A stretch of DNA of 64,000 bases, taken from contig JAFUOZ010000007.1 in the NCBI GenBank assembly GCA_017481565.1, forward strand, positions 28,159 to 92,158. The letters are read 5' to 3'. The notes beneath the pieces are model-generated. The model had not been told where the DNA came from and did no database searches. It saw only the letters and a list, made by a program, of their open reading frames with translations. This document shows positions 17,452 to 25,700 of this stretch, piece after piece. Position numbers and translations under genes: made by a program. Origin of the DNA: Oscillospiraceae bacterium. GTDB lineage: Bacteria; Bacillota; Clostridia; Oscillospirales; Ruminococcaceae. Within the stretch, counting starts at the first letter, position 1, and each line of letters starts with the position of its first letter.

Positions 17452-17591
17452 ATTTTCACCCCTTTACTTGTCAGATAATCTATTGTAGTTTGTATATTAT
17501 CTGATATTCTGATATGGTCTGCAATATACTGTTCAATGCCATTATTTGCCCAATCTCACAGAATATCAGTAAGTGCATCGGATCGATACAT
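17448..17591 (-). pseudogene. Small ORF interrupted by one in-frame TGA
   Basis: Read from ATG at 17591 it encodes MYRSDALTDIL, then TGA, then DWANNGIEQYIADH and on to a stop that overlaps the next gene's ATG as ATGA. The frame past the TGA is soft, balanced and protein-like, and the coupling is exact. A CGA-to-TGA change (Arg to stop) would explain it. The intact product would be about 47 residues. No family is recognised. Confidence 0.5.
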
Positions 17592-17612
17592 TCAGAGTAT
17601 TTTTATAGACAT

Positions 17613-17661
17613 ATTATATCACTTTCGCCCGATTTGTCAAGCGGTTCGGGAGTAAATATTT
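17613..17661 (-). promoter_or_regulatory. Promoter repeat, copy 2
   Basis: On the minus strand TTGACA (17640-17635) and TATAAT (17618-17613) are spaced by 16 nt. The -35 part lies in a 40-nt block repeated at 17189-17228. It would start transcription near 17606, only about 15 nt before the interrupted small ORF. Confidence 0.65.
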
Positions 17662-17719
17662 GTACTGTCTTTTTATAGTTCAAAGCGGTCCGAATCCATA
17701 AGATTATCATTTTAATGCA

Positions 17720-17762
17720 GAAACGGCTGAAACCATGCATTTATACCTGTTTCAGCCGTTTT
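17720..17762 (-). terminator. Terminator of the YezG-like gene
   Basis: GAAACGGCTGAAAC and GTTTCAGCCGTTTTC form a 14-bp stem with a ~13-nt loop, about 30 nt beyond the stop codon. Confidence 0.8.
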
Positions 17763-17792
17763 CAAAATATTACTTCTATATTTTAATTATTT

Positions 17793-18248
17793 TTATGAAC
17801 GTAACATATCAACAGTAATTCTTGGAGGCATTATTCCTAAATGCTCCATACACCATTTTTCTCTTCTTTCCTGTAAACTGCCTATTGGTTTTTCATAAGA
17901 AAATGATATATTAAATGTTCCGTTACTATTAAGTTGATATGTTATAGCATACCAGCATTTATCAAAAGCGGATATATATTCTTTTTGAAGTTTTTGAACA
18001 TCATGAATAATATTATTCATGGAATTTTCATACAATAACATATCGTTTATTATGATGTCTTTTCTTTCTTCAAGACCATCTGCCGGAATAACATTTCCAG
18101 TAGATGCGTCAATATAACAGAACCAAAACGATGGAGCAACGCCGGGTCCCAATTCATATATTACCCATGCTTTTTCATATTCTGTTGGAATCATTGCATC
18201 TAAATTAATGCCTATATCTTCCTGTAACTCATTAATTTTGTTTGTCAT
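17793..18248 (-). CDS. YezG-family immunity protein (DUF600)
   Basis: This 151-residue soluble protein resembles YezG, the B. subtilis antitoxin/immunity protein paired with the LXG toxin YeeF. The diagnostic part is the C-terminal ISFSYEKPIGSLQERREKW segment followed by HLGI. YezG-like proteins neutralise secreted nuclease or other polymorphic toxins by binding the toxin domain. No toxin gene lies beside it here, so it may be an orphan immunity gene. GGAGG precedes the start. It lies about 60 nt downstream of cysS without a convincing terminator between them. Confidence 0.75.
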   Translation of the reverse strand: MTNKINELQEDIGINLDAMIPTEYEKAWVIYELGPGVAPSFWFCYIDASTGNVIPADGLEERKDIIINDMLLYENSMNNIIHDVQKLQKEYISAFDKCWYAITYQLNSNGTFNISFSYEKPIGSLQERREKWCMEHLGIMPPRITVDMLRS

Positions 18249-18308
18249 TTATTTTACCTCCTTTAATATATCAAAAAAATCAAAAGCTTGAAATTATTTC
18301 TATTTTAA

Positions 18309-19721
18309 TTATGCTTTTTTTGTCACCTTTGTACCCTGTCTTGTTTCCTCAACGATATATCCAAGCTCGGATATTTTATCTCTGATGCTGTCTGCAAGTG
18401 CAAAATCCTTTGCCTTTCTTGCTGCCTTTCTCTGCTCGATAAGCTGGGCTATCTCCGCAGGAATATCCTCGGATCCGTCACTTTCGGCACCAAGCTTTGC
18501 CGCTGCTTCGATAAGACCTATAGAAAGCACCTTATCAAATTCCTTTATAAGTGCAAGCTTTGTATTGCCGCTTGCTTCAGATTTAAGTACATCATATAAA
18601 ACTGTTATTGCCTGTGCTGTATTAAGATCGTTATCCATAGCGTCGGTAAAGCACTGAATAAGACGGTCATATTCTTTCTTGTCAATTTCGCCCTCTGCAT
18701 TTATACGTGCGATCTTTGAAACAAGCTTTTTATATGCAACAGCCGCATTATCAAGATTTTCATAGGAAAATACAAGGGAACGGCGGTAATGTGAGGACAG
18801 GCAGAACATACGGTAAACCAGCGGATCATAGCCCTTTTCTTCAAGAAGTGAAACGGTCAGGAACTCACCCTTTGACTTGCTCATCTTGCCGCCTGTTGTA
18901 TTCAGATGATGTACATGGAACCAGTAATTGCACCACTCATGACCAAGATAAGCCTCACTCTGTGCGATCTCGTTGGTATGATGCGGGAATGCATTGTCGA
19001 TACCGCCGCAGTGAAGGTCAAGATATTCTCCCAGATGCTTCATGCTGATGCAGGAGCACTCGATATGCCAGCCGGGATAGCCGATACCCCATGGACTTTC
19101 CCACTTAAGCTCCTGATCGTCAAATTTTGACTTGGTAAACCAGAGAACAAAGTCTGCCTTGTTTCTCTTGTTTCCGTCCTCTTCAACGCCCTCTCTTACA
19201 CCTACTTCAAGATCCTCCTCGCTTACATCACCGAAAACATAGTATTTTTCAAGCTTTGATGTATCAAAGTAGATATTTCCGCCTGCTTCATAGGCATAAC
19301 CCTTTTCTATAAGTGAAGCTGTTACCCTGATAAATTCATCTATGCATGATGTGGCAGGCTCTACTACATCGGGAGTCTTTATGTTCAGCTTCTTACAGTC
19401 TGCAAAGAATGCGTCGGTATAGAATTTTGCGATCTCCATTACTGTTTTATGCTCACGCCTTGCGCCCTTGAGCATCTTGTCATCGCCTGTATCACCGTCA
19501 CTTGTAAGGTGTCCTACGTCGGTGATGTTCATTACACGGGTAACGTCAAGTCCTGTAAAGCGCAGGTATTTTTCAAGTACGTCCTCCATGATATAGCTTC
19601 TCAGATTTCCGATATGGGCATAATGATACACTGTAGGTCCGCAGGTATACATACTTACCTTGCCCTCTGTTCTTGGAATAAATTCCTGCTTATCATGTGT
19701 AAGAGAATTAAAAAGCTTCAT
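18309..19721 (-). CDS. cysS: Cysteinyl-tRNA synthetase
   Basis: CysRS attaches cysteine to tRNA-Cys. The HIGH-class element HIGN follows TCGPTVY near residue 30. The zinc-site cysteine/histidine segments (C-S-C-I-S and HCGGIDNAFPHHTNE) are around residues 205-240. KMSKS is at about residue 265. The 470-residue length is standard. It follows cysE after 14 nt containing its ribosome site and is controlled by the T-box upstream of cysE. Confidence 0.95.
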   Translation of the reverse strand: MKLFNSLTHDKQEFIPRTEGKVSMYTCGPTVYHYAHIGNLRSYIMEDVLEKYLRFTGLDVTRVMNITDVGHLTSDGDTGDDKMLKGARREHKTVMEIAKFYTDAFFADCKKLNIKTPDVVEPATSCIDEFIRVTASLIEKGYAYEAGGNIYFDTSKLEKYYVFGDVSEEDLEVGVREGVEEDGNKRNKADFVLWFTKSKFDDQELKWESPWGIGYPGWHIECSCISMKHLGEYLDLHCGGIDNAFPHHTNEIAQSEAYLGHEWCNYWFHVHHLNTTGGKMSKSKGEFLTVSLLEEKGYDPLVYRMFCLSSHYRRSLVFSYENLDNAAVAYKKLVSKIARINAEGEIDKKEYDRLIQCFTDAMDNDLNTAQAITVLYDVLKSEASGNTKLALIKEFDKVLSIGLIEAAAKLGAESDGSEDIPAEIAQLIEQRKAARKAKDFALADSIRDKISELGYIVEETRQGTKVTKKA

Positions 19722-19735
19722 ATTGATCTATCCTT

Positions 19736-20401
19736 TCATTTTTCATTATTGGTATTATTTAACAGTTCATCAAGCTTTTTTTCAAGTGCTTCAATTTTTA
19801 TACGCTGTCTGCAAAGCTCCTGTGCTACAGGGTCGGGAATGTGTACCTGATCCAGCAGCTCACAGGCATCTGTTTTTACTCCCTTTCGGCGCACTACCCT
19901 TGCGGGAACGCCTACCGCTGTTGAGTCGGGGGGGATCTCGGAAAGCACTACAGCATTTGCGGCGATCTTGGCATTATCCCCTACCTTAAAGGGTCCAAGC
20001 ACTCTTGCTCCCGATCCTACCATAACATTATTGCCTAAGGTGGGGTGTCGCTTGCCCTTATCCTTGCCCGTTCCGCCGAGAGTAACTCCCTGATATATCA
20101 GACAGTTATCTCCTATCTCGGCAGTTTCACCGATAACAACGCCCATTCCGTGATCTATGAAAAAGCCCTTGCCTATCTTTGCTCCCGGGTGGATCTCTAT
20201 ACCTGTGAAAAATCTTGCTGTCTGGGATATCATTCTTGCGGGAGTATACAGCTTTTTCTGATACAAAGCATGAGCCGCTCTGTATGCAAGCACTGCATGA
20301 AGTCCCGAATAGGTAAGCACTATCTCAAAAGCGTTTCTTGCCGCAGGGTCACGGCGCTTTACGGATTCTATTTCTTCTCTGAATTGTCCCATGATGCCCA
20401 T
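19736..20401 (-). CDS. cysE: Serine O-acetyltransferase
   Basis: CysE acetylates serine with acetyl-CoA to give O-acetylserine, the direct precursor of cysteine. The C-terminal left-handed beta helix shows hexapeptide repeats; catalytic and CoA-site elements are FFIDHGMGVVIGETA and GKRHPTLGNNVMVGSGA. The 221-residue length and short N-terminus place it in the EpsC/Gram-positive group. It is first in cysE-cysS, linking cysteine synthesis with its tRNA charging. A T-box leader precedes it. ATG 20401 is preceded by AGGGA at about 12 nt; an in-frame ATG at 20392 is an alternative. Confidence 0.93.
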   Translation of the reverse strand: MGIMGQFREEIESVKRRDPAARNAFEIVLTYSGLHAVLAYRAAHALYQKKLYTPARMISQTARFFTGIEIHPGAKIGKGFFIDHGMGVVIGETAEIGDNCLIYQGVTLGGTGKDKGKRHPTLGNNVMVGSGARVLGPFKVGDNAKIAANAVVLSEIPPDSTAVGVPARVVRRKGVKTDACELLDQVHIPDPVAQELCRQRIKIEALEKKLDELLNNTNNEK

Positions 20402-20422
20402 ATAAAAATCATTCCCTTCCGA

Positions 20423-20700
20423 AAATAAAAAATCCTTCGGAGGATCGCAGAAAGCACGATTCTCCGAAGGCGATATATAATCACGGTCCCACTTCGGTTG
20501 AATATCACGGGGATATTCATCTCATTTCTCTTATAACGGAGAGTACCCGTGCGGAGATACACATATTATAATATATAATACTTCCCACCGCAGACTGACG
20601 GCCGCACTTCACTGCACCGATCTGCGCCGTCACACCCTACCGACGCTCTCTGTAAGATCTGCACACAGCTACTCTTGCCGCTATGCCTTTACTCTATTAT
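20423..20700 (-). promoter_or_regulatory. T-box leader of cysE-cysS
   Basis: Reading the minus strand, an AGAGAG...GGTGTGA stem-I pattern is followed by the T-box core GTGGGACCGTGA (20496-20481) and a strong terminator (20470-20434 with a T-run to 20423). T-boxes bind uncharged tRNA and switch an antiterminator. Given the genes, tRNA-Cys is the expected ligand; TGC and TGT both occur in the stem-I region but I cannot place the specifier loop with certainty. Confidence 0.85.
20434..20470 (-). terminator. T-box terminator hairpin
   Basis: CCTTCGGAG and CTCCGAAGG form the outer stem with an inner TCG/CGA extension. On the minus strand a T-rich run follows immediately. Its 5' arm adjoins the T-box core. 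Confidence 0.85.
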
Positions 20701-20704
20701 TTTT

Positions 20705-20733
20705 ATTATATGCTATTATACCACATCGGTCAA
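20705..20733 (-). promoter_or_regulatory. Promoter of the cysE T-box transcript
   Basis: On the minus strand TTGACC (20733-20728) and TATAAT (20710-20705) are 17 nt apart. Confidence 0.65.
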
Positions 20734-20772
20734 AAAAATGCAATAGGTTTGAAAAAAATATATCTGCATGAA

Positions 20773-21780
20773 TTATGACAGTATGATTGAATTGGTATAT
20801 GCTCTTGTAATATCCGCTCCCTCGGAGAAAAATTCGTCAAGATTGCCGAGGGTAGTTTCTGCTATGCCCTTAAGTGCTTCCGACGTAAGATATGCCTGAT
20901 GTGAGGTTATGATAACATTGGGCATTGATACAAGAAGCGATAAGGTATCATCGGTAATGATATCGGAGGAGCAATCCTCAAAAAAGAAATCGGCTTCTTC
21001 TTCATATACATCAAGACCCGCACCGCCTATGCGTCGGTCACGGAGTGCCTTTAAAAGCTCGTCACTGTCGATAAGCTTTCCTCTGGATGTATTGATTATC
21101 AGTGCTCCCTTTTTCATAAGCTTAAGACTTTCATGTCCGATAATATAGCGGTTTTCCCTTGTAAGCGGACAATGCAGGGAAACTATATCGCTTTCGGAAA
21201 ATACCTCCTCCTTATCTCCGTAGCAGTATCCCTTTTCGGCAGCTGCTTTTTTATCGGGGTAGGGGTCATAGGCGATAACGTGCATACCGAAGCCTCGGCA
21301 GATGTCAATAAATGCCTGTCCTATCTTTCCTGTACCGATAACACCTGCGGTTTTTCCGTGAAGGTCAAAGCCTGTAAGATTTACAAGGCTGAAATTGAAA
21401 TCTCTTGTGCGCAGATAGGATTTGTGTATCTTACGGTTGAGCATAAGCACTAATGCCATTGCATGCTCAGCCACCGCATAGGGTGAATAACATGGCACAC
21501 GCATTACAGCAAGCTTTCCTGCGGCATATCTTAAATCAATATTATTATAGCCCGCACAGCGCATAACTACCGCCTTTACTCCGATATCCTTAAGGCTGTC
21601 TATAACGTCCCTGTCAAGAGTATCATTCACAAAGGCACATACCGCACTGCACCCCTCAGCAAATTTTGCTGTCCTGCGGTTCAGCTTATCCTCATAATAA
21701 TTTATTTTATATCGGTCATTTATTTTATCAAAGCTTTCCATATCGTATGGCTTTGCATCATAAAAAGCTATTTCTTCCAT
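20773..21780 (-). CDS. D-lactate dehydrogenase-like 2-hydroxyacid dehydrogenase
   Basis: This NAD-dependent D-2-hydroxyacid dehydrogenase has the Rossmann loop GVIGTGKIGQ around residue 148, the catalytic Arg in INTSRGKLID, an acidic residue in DVYEEE, and the catalytic His in SHQAYLT near residue 297. The NNIDLRYA and SPYAVAEHA segments are typical of fermentative D-LDH (LdhA), which reduces pyruvate to D-lactate. The 335-residue length is normal. It is monocistronic. Substrate assignment as pyruvate is by similarity; 2-hydroxyisocaproate-type dehydrogenases are close relatives. Confidence 0.85.
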   Translation of the reverse strand: MEEIAFYDAKPYDMESFDKINDRYKINYYEDKLNRRTAKFAEGCSAVCAFVNDTLDRDVIDSLKDIGVKAVVMRCAGYNNIDLRYAAGKLAVMRVPCYSPYAVAEHAMALVLMLNRKIHKSYLRTRDFNFSLVNLTGFDLHGKTAGVIGTGKIGQAFIDICRGFGMHVIAYDPYPDKKAAAEKGYCYGDKEEVFSESDIVSLHCPLTRENRYIIGHESLKLMKKGALIINTSRGKLIDSDELLKALRDRRIGGAGLDVYEEEADFFFEDCSSDIITDDTLSLLVSMPNVIITSHQAYLTSEALKGIAETTLGNLDEFFSEGADITRAYTNSIILS

Positions 21781-21840
21781 ATACGGCTCCTTTTTATTAT
21801 TTTTATAATAGTATACCGTATATTGCGAAAAATAATGCTG

Positions 21841-22716
21841 TTACTTTTTTCCTTTTAAATTGATCCTGAATTGTTTGGGGGTTATTCCCTTGATTTTTTT
21901 AAAGCTTTTTATCATATGACTGCAGTCACAGAAGCCTGTCTCCTGACTGATATAATTCAGATCATGATCGGTAAAGCGAAGAAATTCCTCTGCCTTGAAG
22001 ATCCGTATTCGCTCGATATATTCCTTACAGCCCATACCGTAAAGCTGACCGAATTTCGCCGCAAAGCCCGAATAGCTCATTCCGCACATGACCGCAAGCT
22101 CAGAAACTCTTATATTATCCTGAATATGCTCGTCGATATATTCTGTGACTGTATCTATATCATATTCGTCCTTATCGGCAAAGCTTTTTCCGTCAATGAC
22201 AAGTCCCTTGTCAAGCCAGTATCTTATTATGTTCATCATAAGATTATAGATATGCATATCCAGCACCAGATCATATCCGTAATTCTGTGTTTTCATTTCA
22301 TTTATGCATGAGCTGAAAATTCTTCCGCAGTCCATTTTTACTGCATCGGTGCTTTCAAAAAAAACTGCCGCATTACTTTTTTCGGCGCATTTGAATATAT
22401 CACGGAGTCTTGGTGCATAGTCTGAGGTCATTGTAAATCGGTTGATATCAAATTTCAGAACTGCATAGCGGATAGCACCTCCGCCGTTTGCATAGATGGA
22501 ATGTACCGATTTTGAATGAAAAAGTATCATATCACCTTCGTTCAGGATATATCTTTTTTCATTGGAATACATCTCCGCTGAGCCTTCAAGCATATATATT
22601 ATTTCCTCAAAATAATGCCAGTGGGACTTTACGGGAAAATACCGGCAGGAAGCGTCAAAAACAAAACATTCCACCGGAGTATTGAGCGAATCATTCTTTT
22701 CAAAAAGATAATGCAT
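21841..22716 (-). CDS. AraC-family transcriptional regulator with cupin sensor domain
   Basis: The N-terminal half is a cupin (H-W-H-Y-F-E-E around residue 35, then GDMILFHSKSVH), the usual sugar-sensing arm of AraC regulators. The C-terminal 100 residues hold two HTH units: IRVSELAVMCGMSYSGFAAKF and the second ending GFCDCSHMIKSFKK, closed by GITPKQFR. It diverges from the GH113-like gene with about 130 nt between starts, so it is a likely regulator of that gene and the exporter behind it. Confidence 0.9.
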   Translation of the reverse strand: MHYLFEKNDSLNTPVECFVFDASCRYFPVKSHWHYFEEIIYMLEGSAEMYSNEKRYILNEGDMILFHSKSVHSIYANGGGAIRYAVLKFDINRFTMTSDYAPRLRDIFKCAEKSNAAVFFESTDAVKMDCGRIFSSCINEMKTQNYGYDLVLDMHIYNLMMNIIRYWLDKGLVIDGKSFADKDEYDIDTVTEYIDEHIQDNIRVSELAVMCGMSYSGFAAKFGQLYGMGCKEYIERIRIFKAEEFLRFTDHDLNYISQETGFCDCSHMIKSFKKIKGITPKQFRINLKGKK

Positions 22717-22844
22717 AGTATAACCCCCTTTTATTTCAGAGATTTGTACGATTTTTTTATATGAATATTATATCATATCCCAAGGATAAATGCTATACTT
22801 TCAGACAGAAAATATTTTTCTCATACTCAAAGGGAGGAATCACT

Positions 22845-23780
22845 ATGGAATTTAAGTTTATCAAAGGAATAACCTTTGCGCCTTTTGCGGGCAGAAATAC
22901 ATTTACATCGAAGGATACCTTCCGCAGTCTCGATAATCTTGCGGAAAGGACCAATGCAGATCTTATTATCCTTGTGCCCAACGGCTTACAGGATACGCCT
23001 CAGTCGGAAAAAATTGACTATACCTCAGAGGGCTTTATAACCGATGAGGAGCTTACAAGCTTTATTGACTATGCCCACAAAAAGGGACTCCGTGTTGCCC
23101 TCAAGCCTACGGTAAACTGCAGAAACGGCACTTGGAGAGCACATATCAATTTCTTTGATGAGGACGTTCCCTGTGAACCCAAATGGAGAAACTGGTTTGA
23201 TGCATATACCGGATTTCAGCTTCATTTTGCGGAAATAGCCGAAAAAACAGGCTGTGAGCTTTTTATTGCAGGCTGTGAAATGGTACAGTCGGAGCGTCGG
23301 GAAAATGAGTGGAGAAAGCTTATCTCAGATATACGCACGGTCTACAGCGGACCTGTTTCATATAATACAGACAAATATCAGGAGCATAATGTAAAATGGT
23401 GGGACGCTGTTGATATTATCTCTTCAAGCGGATATTATCCTGTTGACGACTGGGACAATCAGCTTGACAGGATCGAAAGAGTTATAGAAAAATACAATAA
23501 ACCGTTTTTCTTTGCGGAATGCGGCTGTATGTCCGTAAGGGGCGCTTCTCATGTACCTAATGACTGGTCTGTAAGAGGTGACGTATCTCCCTCGGAGCAG
23601 GAGGAATGGTACAAGGCAATGTTTGCCGCCTGCGAAAAAAGAAGCTGGGTCAACGGTTTCGGCGTATGGGACTGGCGTGCAAAGCAGTATCCTCTGTCAA
23701 AGGCAGAGGAAAACGGCGGCTACGATATTTACGGAAAGCCTGCTGAAAGGGTGGTAGCAGAGTATTATGGCAGAAAATAA
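22845..23780 (+). CDS. GH113-type glycoside hydrolase (putative beta-mannosidic), copy 1
   Basis: This 311-residue TIM-barrel protein has no signal peptide, so it is intracellular. Features resembling GH113 beta-mannanases are the KPTVNCRNGTWRA strand, the acid/base Glu145 in IAGCEMVQ and the nucleophile Glu225 in FFFAECGC, plus a W-x-W motif near the end (GVWDWRA). The start at 22845 has AGGGAGG 8 nt upstream; the frame is open further up but without signals. It overlaps the exporter gene by 14 nt. A paralogue lies at 25701-26687. The exact substrate is not shown by the sequence. Confidence 0.75.
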   Translation: MEFKFIKGITFAPFAGRNTFTSKDTFRSLDNLAERTNADLIILVPNGLQDTPQSEKIDYTSEGFITDEELTSFIDYAHKKGLRVALKPTVNCRNGTWRAHINFFDEDVPCEPKWRNWFDAYTGFQLHFAEIAEKTGCELFIAGCEMVQSERRENEWRKLISDIRTVYSGPVSYNTDKYQEHNVKWWDAVDIISSSGYYPVDDWDNQLDRIERVIEKYNKPFFFAECGCMSVRGASHVPNDWSVRGDVSPSEQEEWYKAMFAACEKRSWVNGFGVWDWRAKQYPLSKAEENGGYDIYGKPAERVVAEYYGRK

Positions 23781-25584
23781 AGAGCATATATTTAAAGAAA
23801 AGCTTACAAAGGGGGAGGATATCGATACGGATATCCTTCTGGAAAGCTTTAAACAGCACAAAAACAATAATCTTAAGATACTTCTGGGACTGTATAAGGG
23901 ACAATACTCAAAGCTTCTGGCGGCGGTGCTGTTGTTTGCGGTAAAGCATACGCCCGTGTGGGTGCTTCCTATCGTTACGGCAAATATTATAAATCATGCC
24001 ACTGAGCCCGGTGAGGATTATGCGGAAAAGATAATCATCAATGTGGTCATAATGGCTGTACTTGTTTTGCAGAATGTATTCACAAACTATTTTCATACAT
24101 ATTTTTATGCAAAGGTCATCAGAAATGTTGAATGCGGTCTGCGAAGCTCAATGGTAAGAAAGCTGCAGCAGCTTTCCATAACCTATCACAATGAAATGCA
24201 GTCGGGACGATTACAGTCAAAGATTATGCGTGATGTTGAGCAGGTGGAAAATCTTTCGGCACAGATATTTATTTCTATACTCAGCATTATTCTTAATATC
24301 ATCGTTTCATTTACGGTGGTAATAAGCTCATCGTTTACGGTATTTCTTTTCTTCCTTGCGGCAATACCCGTTGCGGTGCTTATCAGAAATGTATTCCGTG
24401 ACAAGATAAACACACGAAACCGTGATTTCCGCCGTGAAATGGAGGAAACCTCCGTCAAGGTAATGGAAATGGTGGAGCTTATTCCTGTTACAAGAGCGCA
24501 CGCACTTGAAGAAACCGAAACCAGAAAGCTTGACAGTCAGCTGAAAAATGTTGCCGCTCACGGCTTTAAGCTGGATATGATACAGTCCTTTTTCGGCTCG
24601 GTAAGCTGGGCTTCCTTTCAGATATTTCAGGTTATATGCCTTGGCTTTACGGGATATCTTGCGGCAAAGGGCACTATTCGTCCCGGTGATGTTGTAATGT
24701 ATCAGACCTATTTTTCAACTATCGTAAATCAGGTCAGCGGAATTATTACACTGCTTCCGATAATCTCCAAGGGACTTGAATCCGTAAGCTCTATCGGAGA
24801 TATCCTTCTCTGTGCAGATGTTGAGGACAGAGGTGGCAGGCACAGGCTTAAGAAGGTTGACGGAAATATCGAATTCAGGGACGTATGTTTTAAATTTAAA
24901 AATGCCGACTCCCCTGTTATCAATAATCTTGACCTTTCCATAAAAAAAGGCGAGACTATCGCATTTGTAGGTGCATCGGGAGCGGGAAAATCCACTCTTT
25001 TAAATCTTGTGATAGGCTTTCTCCGTCCCGATTCGGGTGATATACTCATTGACGGAAAAAGCATGAATGATATTGATCTGCAAAGCTACAGAAAGCATAT
25101 TGCGGTAGTTCCCCAGACACCTATTTTATTTACGGGAACGATACGTGAAAATATCACCTACGGTGCCGACAATATAGATGAGGACTTTTTAAAGCAGGTA
25201 ATACATTCGGCAAATCTTGACGAGCTTATTGAATCGCTGCCTGAGGGACTTGACACACCCCTTACCGAGCACGGAGCAAATCTTTCGGGCGGTCAGCGGC
25301 AGAGGGTTTCCATTGCAAGAGCCTTTGTCCGCAATCCGAAAATACTTATTCTTGATGAAGCCACCTCCGCTCTCGATTCCGTATCGGAAAAGAAAATTCA
25401 GGACAGTGTTGACCGTCTTGTAAAGGACCGTACAACTCTTATTGTGGCGCATCGTCTTTCCACAATAAGAAATGCAGATAAGATCGCTGTTATCGGTGAC
25501 GGCGGAGTTATGGAATTCGGTACTTATGATGAGCTTATGACGAAAAAGGGCGAATTTTTCAAGTTGAAATCACTCCAGCAATGA
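23767..25584 (+). CDS. ABC exporter (fused membrane and ATPase domains)
   Basis: At 605 residues this is a half-transporter with six membrane segments (residues ~45-340) and a C-terminal ATPase with GASGAGKST (Walker A), LSGGQRQR (signature), LILDEATSALD (Walker B) and the VAHRLST H-loop. Homodimers of this type export peptides, lipids or drugs. Its first 14 nt lie inside the GH113-like gene, so the two are translationally coupled, an unusual pairing for an exporter. No peptidase domain is present. Confidence 0.88.
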   Translation: MAENKEHIFKEKLTKGEDIDTDILLESFKQHKNNNLKILLGLYKGQYSKLLAAVLLFAVKHTPVWVLPIVTANIINHATEPGEDYAEKIIINVVIMAVLVLQNVFTNYFHTYFYAKVIRNVECGLRSSMVRKLQQLSITYHNEMQSGRLQSKIMRDVEQVENLSAQIFISILSIILNIIVSFTVVISSSFTVFLFFLAAIPVAVLIRNVFRDKINTRNRDFRREMEETSVKVMEMVELIPVTRAHALEETETRKLDSQLKNVAAHGFKLDMIQSFFGSVSWASFQIFQVICLGFTGYLAAKGTIRPGDVVMYQTYFSTIVNQVSGIITLLPIISKGLESVSSIGDILLCADVEDRGGRHRLKKVDGNIEFRDVCFKFKNADSPVINNLDLSIKKGETIAFVGASGAGKSTLLNLVIGFLRPDSGDILIDGKSMNDIDLQSYRKHIAVVPQTPILFTGTIRENITYGADNIDEDFLKQVIHSANLDELIESLPEGLDTPLTEHGANLSGGQRQRVSIARAFVRNPKILILDEATSALDSVSEKKIQDSVDRLVKDRTTLIVAHRLSTIRNADKIAVIGDGGVMEFGTYDELMTKKGEFFKLKSLQQ

Positions 25585-25654
25585 TATTGAAGGATTTACT
25601 CAGGCAATGAAGCTTGACAAAATAAAGCGCATAACAATAATATCTATTCAAAAA

Positions 25655-25700
25655 GCAAAGCGGTATATGATCCGATTTAAAAGATCATATACCGCTTTTA
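25655..25700. terminator. Bidirectional terminator after the exporter
   Basis: AAAGCGGTATATGATC and GATCATATACCGCTTTT form a 14-15 bp stem between the convergent exporter and second GH113-like gene. Confidence 0.85.
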
